Positions 60,195 to 64,000 of a DNA stretch of 64,000 nucleotides are shown piece after piece. Position 1 is the first letter of the stretch; the number at the start of each line of letters is the position of its first letter. Both the position numbers and the translations under genes were made by a program. This stretch comes from Streptomyces hundungensis (GTDB taxonomy: Bacteria; Actinomycetota; Actinomycetes; Streptomycetales; Streptomycetaceae). Location: assembly GCF_003627815.1 (NCBI RefSeq), contig NZ_CP032698.1, positions 992,001 through 1,056,000 of the forward strand, read 5' to 3'. A model generated the notes under the pieces. It was given only the letters and a program-made list of their open reading frames with translations, was not told where the DNA came from and made no database searches.

Positions 60195-60620
60195 ACGCTT
60201 TCCTTCCAGCGGCACCCGCACGGCTGACCTCGCGGACGCAATCATTGCCGTGGCCCGCCCCTCCCCTCCGTCAGGTCACGGAAGGGATTGCCCGTCGGAC
60301 AACTCCCTTACGGAAGGCGTCGCTTGGTGCTCGGGTGACACACGGCTCAGTTACGGAGTTGAGAGCGTACCTCGATACGGGAGTTGCGGGAGAGCCGTGT
60401 GTGGGGCCTTCTGGAAGCCAGACTCTGCTCGAAGTCGACGCCGCCGGGCAATTCTTCACAGCGTGTCAAACCTCACACCTGCCAGGTTCCCGACTGTCCT
60501 TCCCACCCCTTCCGCAGGGGGACTACGCGAGATATGGTGCGCGCCCCAGCACACCGCCCCAACACACCGCAGCACCAATGCCGCGACCCAGCGCGGCGAC
60601 TCACCGGCATCCGCCCGCGA
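60195..60620. other. Long leader/intergenic region of the SLT gene with an 11-bp inverted repeat
   Basis: In 426 bp upstream of the SLT gene, ACACACGGCTC (60338-60348) and GAGCCGTGTGT (60392-60402) are perfect arms around 43 bases that hold ACGGAGTTG and ACGGGAGTTG-like repeats. It is about 145-210 bp before the start, so it could be a folded 5' leader or promoter dyad. Nothing else is supported here. Confidence 0.5.
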
Positions 60621-61223
60621 TCAGTGCGAGCTGCGCTCGGGGCGGCTCGCCTGCCATTCGCGGCCGATGCCGCGGATCAGTGCCGGGTAGACGCCGAGAT
60701 ACCGGAACGGCTTGATCGCGGCCATGTAGAGACCGCCGAACCGGCCGTTCGGCTTTACCAGGACCGCCATTTGGCCGTGGTAGCCGCCGCTGCCGTCCGG
60801 CACCCAGCCGATGTGCAGCACCGCGTGGACCGTTCGGTTGGCCATCTCGGCCGCCCATTCGTCCTGCCGCTGATAGAGCGAGCTGAACTTGTTCGCGCCG
60901 AGGTCGGGGCCCCGGAGCCCCTCGAGCAGGTCGGCCGGGAGACGGTCCCGCAAGGAGGGGACCCGGGAGCCGACGCCGGCGTCGGACTTGTCCCAGCCGA
61001 GCAGAGCCCCGAGCTTCCAGCGGACGGCGAAGAGCAGCCGGGAGAGCGGGGTGTCCCCGCCCATCCCCCCTCGAATCCCCTCGGCCAACTGACCCACCAG
61101 CCACTTCAGGTCGTCGGGCCCGCCGGGCGTGGGCAGCGCCCACACGTCCTCAACGGTGAAGTCGCGGGTCAACTCGTGGATCCGCCACGGCAGTTCGCTG
61201 TGTGCGGTACGGAGAAGTCGCAT
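60621..61223 (-). CDS. DUF2867 protein
   Basis: A 200-residue protein starting MRLLRTAHSELPWRIHELTR; GGGGGA upstream. The family pattern is visible in VEDVWALPTPGGPDDLKWLV, the charged ANKFSSLYQRQDEWAAEMAN, VHAVLHIGWVPDGSGGYHGQ and LVKPNGRFGGLYMAAIKPFR. DUF2867 resembles a START/SRPBCC-like binding fold; function unknown. It is divergent from a TetR gene across two palindromic operators, so the TetR protein probably represses it. Confidence 0.85.
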   Translation of the reverse strand: MRLLRTAHSELPWRIHELTRDFTVEDVWALPTPGGPDDLKWLVGQLAEGIRGGMGGDTPLSRLLFAVRWKLGALLGWDKSDAGVGSRVPSLRDRLPADLLEGLRGPDLGANKFSSLYQRQDEWAAEMANRTVHAVLHIGWVPDGSGGYHGQMAVLVKPNGRFGGLYMAAIKPFRYLGVYPALIRGIGREWQASRPERSSH

Positions 61224-61237
61224 GAGCAGTCCCCCAC

Positions 61238-61294
61238 ATCTATACGGCTGCGTATAGATCGAGCATAGCCCCATCTATACGCCCCCGTATACTC
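61238..61294. promoter_or_regulatory. Twin ATCTATACG operators between DUF2867 and TetR genes
   Basis: ATCTATACG-N4-CGTATAGAT (61238-61259) is perfect; the second copy at 61273-61294 keeps the left arm and N4 spacing with a degenerate right arm CGTATACTC. Offset is 35 bp. The first starts 15 bp before the DUF2867 start; the second ends 27 bp before the TetR ATG. Confidence 0.75.
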
Positions 61295-61320
61295 GTTGGC
61301 GACGTGAGGAGACACACGAC

Positions 61321-61878
61321 ATGGGCGCGACTCGCACGCCACGCGACAAATGGATCGAGGAAGGCCTGCGCGCCCTGGTCGCGGGCGGTCCCGACGCCGT
61401 CCGCATCGAGGCGCTCGCGCAGGCGCTCGGGGTCAGCAAAGGCGGCTTCTACGGCTATTTTCGCAATCGGGGAGCTCTGCTCACCGAGATGCTCGACACC
61501 TGGGAGTACGAGGTCGCCGAGAGCGTGATCCAGCAGGTCGAGCGGGACGGAGGAGACGCGAGGGCCAGGCTGACGAGGCTGTTCGACGTGGCCGACGCCG
61601 TCGAGGGCCCCGCACGCGGCGCCGCGGCGGACATCGCGATCCGCGACTGGGCGCGCCGCGACCCGGAGGTGGCCGAGCGCCTGCGCCGCGTCGACAACCG
61701 CCGCATGGACTATCTGCGGTCCCTCTTCTCCTCGTTCTGCTCCGACGAGGACGAGGTCGAGGTCCGCTGCCTGCTGACCGTCTCCGTGCGCATCGGTAAC
61801 CACTTCAACGCGGCAGACAACGGCAAGCGCAGCCGAGCGGACGTCATGGAACTCATCAGGCGGCGGCTCCTGGAGTAG
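61321..61878 (+). CDS. TetR/AcrR-family transcriptional regulator
   Basis: A 185-residue protein with GAGGAG nine bases before the ATG. The HTH lies near residues 10-55 (RIEALAQALGVSKGGFYGYF, NRGALLTEML). The ligand domain has the HxN-type VRIGNHFNAADN. It is divergent from the DUF2867 gene and the palindromes in between are its likely operators. Ligand unknown. Confidence 0.92.
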   Translation: MGATRTPRDKWIEEGLRALVAGGPDAVRIEALAQALGVSKGGFYGYFRNRGALLTEMLDTWEYEVAESVIQQVERDGGDARARLTRLFDVADAVEGPARGAAADIAIRDWARRDPEVAERLRRVDNRRMDYLRSLFSSFCSDEDEVEVRCLLTVSVRIGNHFNAADNGKRSRADVMELIRRRLLE

Positions 61879-62001
61879 CCGCGCAGCCGTCAGTGAGAGC
61901 GGGGACCGGGAGTCGTGGCCCGCGACGTGCCAGGATCAGTACCGGCCAGTAGCTTCGTGGGGCCGAAGAGGTCCGAAGAGGTCCGGAGAGAAGGAGTGGT
62001 C

Positions 62002-62505
62002 ATGGCGCGGGTCGTCACAGTCAGCCACAGCATCGTCGTCAGCGTGTCGCCCGAGGTCGTCTACCGGGCGGTGAGCTGCCCGGCCGACATGGGCCGCTGG
62101 AGCCCGGAGAACCTCGGCACCACGGATGGGGCGGCGAGGGAACCGGCCGAGCTCGGGTCGGAGTTCGTCGGGCGCAACAAGCGGGGGATGTTCCGCTGGG
62201 TGACCAGGTGCACGGTCACGGCGGCCGATCCGGGGCGCCGGTTCGCGTTCCGCGTCCATGCCATCGGGCTGAGCCGGCCTCGGCTGCGCGGCCCGATCGC
62301 CACCTGGGAGTACCGCTTCGAGCCGGTCGAAGGAGGCACGCGCATCACCGAGACCTGGGTCGACGACCGCAAGGCCTGGCCCGACTCCGTGGCCAACGTC
62401 TTCGACCGCCTCGCCACCTCGGGCAGCACCTTCGCCGCCTTCCAGTCCCGCAACATCAAGGCGACGCTGCGGAATCTCAAGCGGGAGCTGGAAGGCAGCA
62501 GGTAA
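62002..62505 (+). CDS. SRPBCC-family polyketide-cyclase/ligand-binding-like protein
   Basis: A 167-residue protein with GAAGGAG before the ATG; an in-frame GTG two codons earlier is possible. START/SRPBCC pattern: VSHSIVVSVSPEVVYRAVSC, then MGRWSPENLGTTDG, FRWVTRCTVTAADPGRRFAF, TWEYRFEPVEGGTRITETWV and the C-terminal helix SRNIKATLRNLKREL. It binds a hydrophobic ligand or acts as a small enzyme; which is unknown. Two GAAGAGGTCC-like repeats lie in its leader. Confidence 0.82.
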   Translation: MARVVTVSHSIVVSVSPEVVYRAVSCPADMGRWSPENLGTTDGAAREPAELGSEFVGRNKRGMFRWVTRCTVTAADPGRRFAFRVHAIGLSRPRLRGPIATWEYRFEPVEGGTRITETWVDDRKAWPDSVANVFDRLATSGSTFAAFQSRNIKATLRNLKRELEGSR

Positions 62506-62522
62506 GGCCGGCGGCGGACTCG

Positions 62523-62933
62523 TCACCCCGCGGCCATGTCCGGGCCGGGCAGCAGGGTCTCGTCCAAGTGGTAGCCGAGTGCCTGCAAGCCGCGCGCGAT
62601 GGCGACGGCCCTGCGGTGCAGTTCCGCGCGCTCCGGAGACTGGGTGGTCTTCTCGGAGGGGCCCGCCTCGGGGTCGGGCGGGGGCGGAGTGGCGTCCTGC
62701 ACCGCGTCCCACGCCTCGCGCGCGACGCACTCCGCCACCCGGTCGTCCACCCGGTCGTCGTCCTGCCCAGGCCGCTCGCCTCCGCCCGCCTCCGCGCCTT
62801 GATCCGCGAGCGGGCCGGCCGCGCCTTCCTGCTGCGTACGTGCCGATGTCCGGCGCATGTAGGCGTCGATCGCGAGGCGGGCCTCGTGGACGTCGGCCGA
62901 CTCATCTCCGCTGCGTTCCGTCTCTGCCGTCAT
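62523..62933 (-). CDS. Acidic hypothetical protein
   Basis: A 136-residue charged protein: a helix HEARLAIDAYMRRTS at about 15-30, a low-complexity Gly/Asp/Glu middle, then ERAELHRRAVAIARGLQALG and YHLDETLLPGPDM. The start is uncertain; a GTG at 62978 and a TTG at 62942 are in frame, and no strong ribosome site marks the ATG. No family recognised. It ends 17 bp after the SRPBCC gene on the opposite strand. Confidence 0.55.
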   Translation of the reverse strand: MTAETERSGDESADVHEARLAIDAYMRRTSARTQQEGAAGPLADQGAEAGGGERPGQDDDRVDDRVAECVAREAWDAVQDATPPPPDPEAGPSEKTTQSPERAELHRRAVAIARGLQALGYHLDETLLPGPDMAAG

Positions 62934-62982
62934 GCAACGCAACGTAAACGCCGCCTCGCCCGAGGGCCTCGACGCCACGCGC

Positions 62983-64000
62983 TCATTTGGTGGACTGGCT
63001 GAGCGGGGGCCCCCCGTTGACCTCCGCGTCGGGCCCGTGGGAGTCGGGTCCCCCGAAGGTGGCGGCCTCCGCGCTGCGGGGGAACATGGCCTGCTCGTAC
63101 GCGGTGAGCGCGGCCTCGATGTCGCCGGGGTGCGAGGCGAGCGCGAGGCCGAGGTCGGCTCCGTCGAGCATGGCCAGGTTGGCGCCCTCGCCGTTCGGGA
63201 CCGACAGGTGGGCGGCGTCGCCGAGCAGGGTCACCCCGGGCACCCTGTCCCACCGGTGGTCGATCGGCAGGGCGTACAGGGGGCGCAGGATCGGTGCGGT
63301 GTCGGCTTCGGTGATCAGGGCGGTGAGTTCCGGCGCCCAGCCGTCGAATTCCCGCGCGATGGCTGCGAGGGCCGCGGTGGCATCGGCGAAGTCGATCGCG
63401 TCGAACCATTCCTGCGGCTCGTACAGACCCAGGTAGGCGTGCAGCGTGTCGCCCTTCTCCCGGTGGGCGAACATCTCCCGGTCCGGCCTGAGCGCGATCA
63501 TCGCACCGCCACCGACCGTCTTCGCGGCACGCGGATGCCGGGTGTCGGCCTCGAACAGATAGGTCTCGACGACCGATTTGCCGATGTACTCGGGTGTGAC
63601 GGCGGAGACCAGGGGCCTGACCCGTGACCAGGCGCCGTCCGCGCCGACCAGCAGAGCGGTGTCGACAGTGGTGCCATCGGCGAACGTCACTTGGTGGCGT
63701 CCTTCGCCGAGGGCACGCGTGCCGCTGACCTTGCGCCCCCACTGGACGGTGCCGGCGGGCAGTGAGTCGAGGAAGATCTGTCGCAGCTCGCCACGCAGCA
63801 CCTCGGGGCGGCCGCCCGTGCCGTCGTCGGCGATCTCGTGGAGGACGGTTCCGTCCGGGTCGAGGACCCGCATCGCCTGACGGCCCTCCAGGATGAGGCC
63901 GCGAAACTCATCCATCAACTCGGCTGCCTCGACGGCGAGTTGGCCGTTGTAGTCGTGGATGTCGAACATGCCGCCCTGCGAGCGGGCCGTCGGTGAGGAT
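62983..64000 (-). CDS. FAD-dependent monooxygenase (TetX/PHBH-like), N-terminus beyond window
   Basis: At least 338 residues, open to the right edge, with the GxGxxG FAD-binding start off the window. Visible are a segment ending SPTARSQGGMFDIHDYNGQ, typical of TetX-like proteins, the second FAD motif in LVGADGAWSRVRPL (DG), and GVTLLGDAAHLSVPNGEGAN (GD, FAD ribityl binding). It should hydroxylate an aromatic or tetracycline-like substrate with NAD(P)H and oxygen. The C-terminus ends in GGPPLSQSTK. Substrate unknown. Confidence 0.9.
   Translation of the reverse strand, partial: SSPTARSQGGMFDIHDYNGQLAVEAAELMDEFRGLILEGRQAMRVLDPDGTVLHEIADDGTGGRPEVLRGELRQIFLDSLPAGTVQWGRKVSGTRALGEGRHQVTFADGTTVDTALLVGADGAWSRVRPLVSAVTPEYIGKSVVETYLFEADTRHPRAAKTVGGGAMIALRPDREMFAHREKGDTLHAYLGLYEPQEWFDAIDFADATAALAAIAREFDGWAPELTALITEADTAPILRPLYALPIDHRWDRVPGVTLLGDAAHLSVPNGEGANLAMLDGADLGLALASHPGDIEAALTAYEQAMFPRSAEAATFGGPDSHGPDAEVNGGPPLSQSTK

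Noticed and set aside
60195..60620. c-di-AMP (ydaO) riboswitch upstream of the SLT gene
   Set aside because: I could not find the conserved GACAGCUAACyyC-type 3' segment or the GGGGUGAAUC core, only an unrelated dyad.

Overview
The window is high-GC DNA with the codon use, GTG/TTG starts, AGGAGG-type ribosome sites and gene families of Streptomyces. Typical markers are a LuxR-SARP regulator, conservon-like roadblock protein, DUF6629/DUF4267/DUF3253 proteins, many secreted enzymes and TTA (bldA) codons in a few genes. I see no rRNA, tRNA, CRISPR array, transposase, integrase or replication origin. The mix of regulators, secreted hydrolases and one small RiPP locus looks like accessory chromosome-arm DNA rather than the conserved core. 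Both ends cut genes: an SDR oxidoreductase at base 1 and an FAD monooxygenase at base 64000.

Layout. 1-12.8 kb: SDR, methyltransferase, DUF4386 and DUF4097 proteins, an orphan DUF4157 (eCIS-effector-type) protein, a CASTOR/POLLUX-like channel, RibD-like reductase, Na/Ca antiporter, LysE exporter, histidine phosphatase, and a TetR/DUF4267 divergent pair with twin operators. 12.9-22.0 kb: a sigma-like/transmembrane/WD40 fusion and five mostly secreted hydrolases (sphingomyelinase D-like phospholipase D, EEP phosphatase, tannase-like esterase, PHB depolymerase, serine beta-lactamase-like hydrolase). 22.1-22.5 kb: a 42-bp minisatellite. 22.6-27.5 kb: a translationally coupled operon of NCS2 purine permease, purine/triazine-type amidohydrolase and TSUP exporter, preceded by a perfect 20-bp palindrome and followed by a convergent LacI regulator that probably binds it.

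27.6-36.6 kb: roadblock protein, TetR/NmrA pair, a LuxR-SARP fusion coupled to a DUF6585-like protein and divergent from an XRE-NACHT-membrane protein, then small membrane proteins (DUF6629, TM2, DUF2752). 36.6-41.6 kb: a PAP2/diacylglycerol-kinase fusion whose phosphatase half looks dead, and a three-gene overlapping operon of PAS-GAF-PP2C phosphatase, B12-binding protein and STAS protein. The B12 protein carries the Wx9EH capping motif of CarH-type photoreceptors, so this looks like a light- or cobalamin-gated partner-switching module. 41.8-43.8 kb: a WYL regulator divergent from two small genes across a 25-bp inverted repeat.

44-53 kb: an S1 protease with Ig-like tails, a large LuxR (LAL) regulator, polysaccharide deacetylase, lipase and a Rieske/DUF2231 membrane protein. 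53.2-59.4 kb: an orphan trpF, an EEP hydrolase, a ScbR-like receptor with a TTA codon, a LanM lanthipeptide synthetase, and directly upstream a 66-residue Cys/Ser-rich precursor with a double-glycine site. The precursor is divergent from a SnoaL-like gene across two copies of a GC-rich palindrome. This compact class II lanthipeptide locus is the best candidate here for an undescribed system. 59.4-64 kb: a secreted SLT-type lysozyme-like protein, DUF2867/TetR pair with twin operators, SRPBCC protein, a small hypothetical protein and the FAD monooxygenase.
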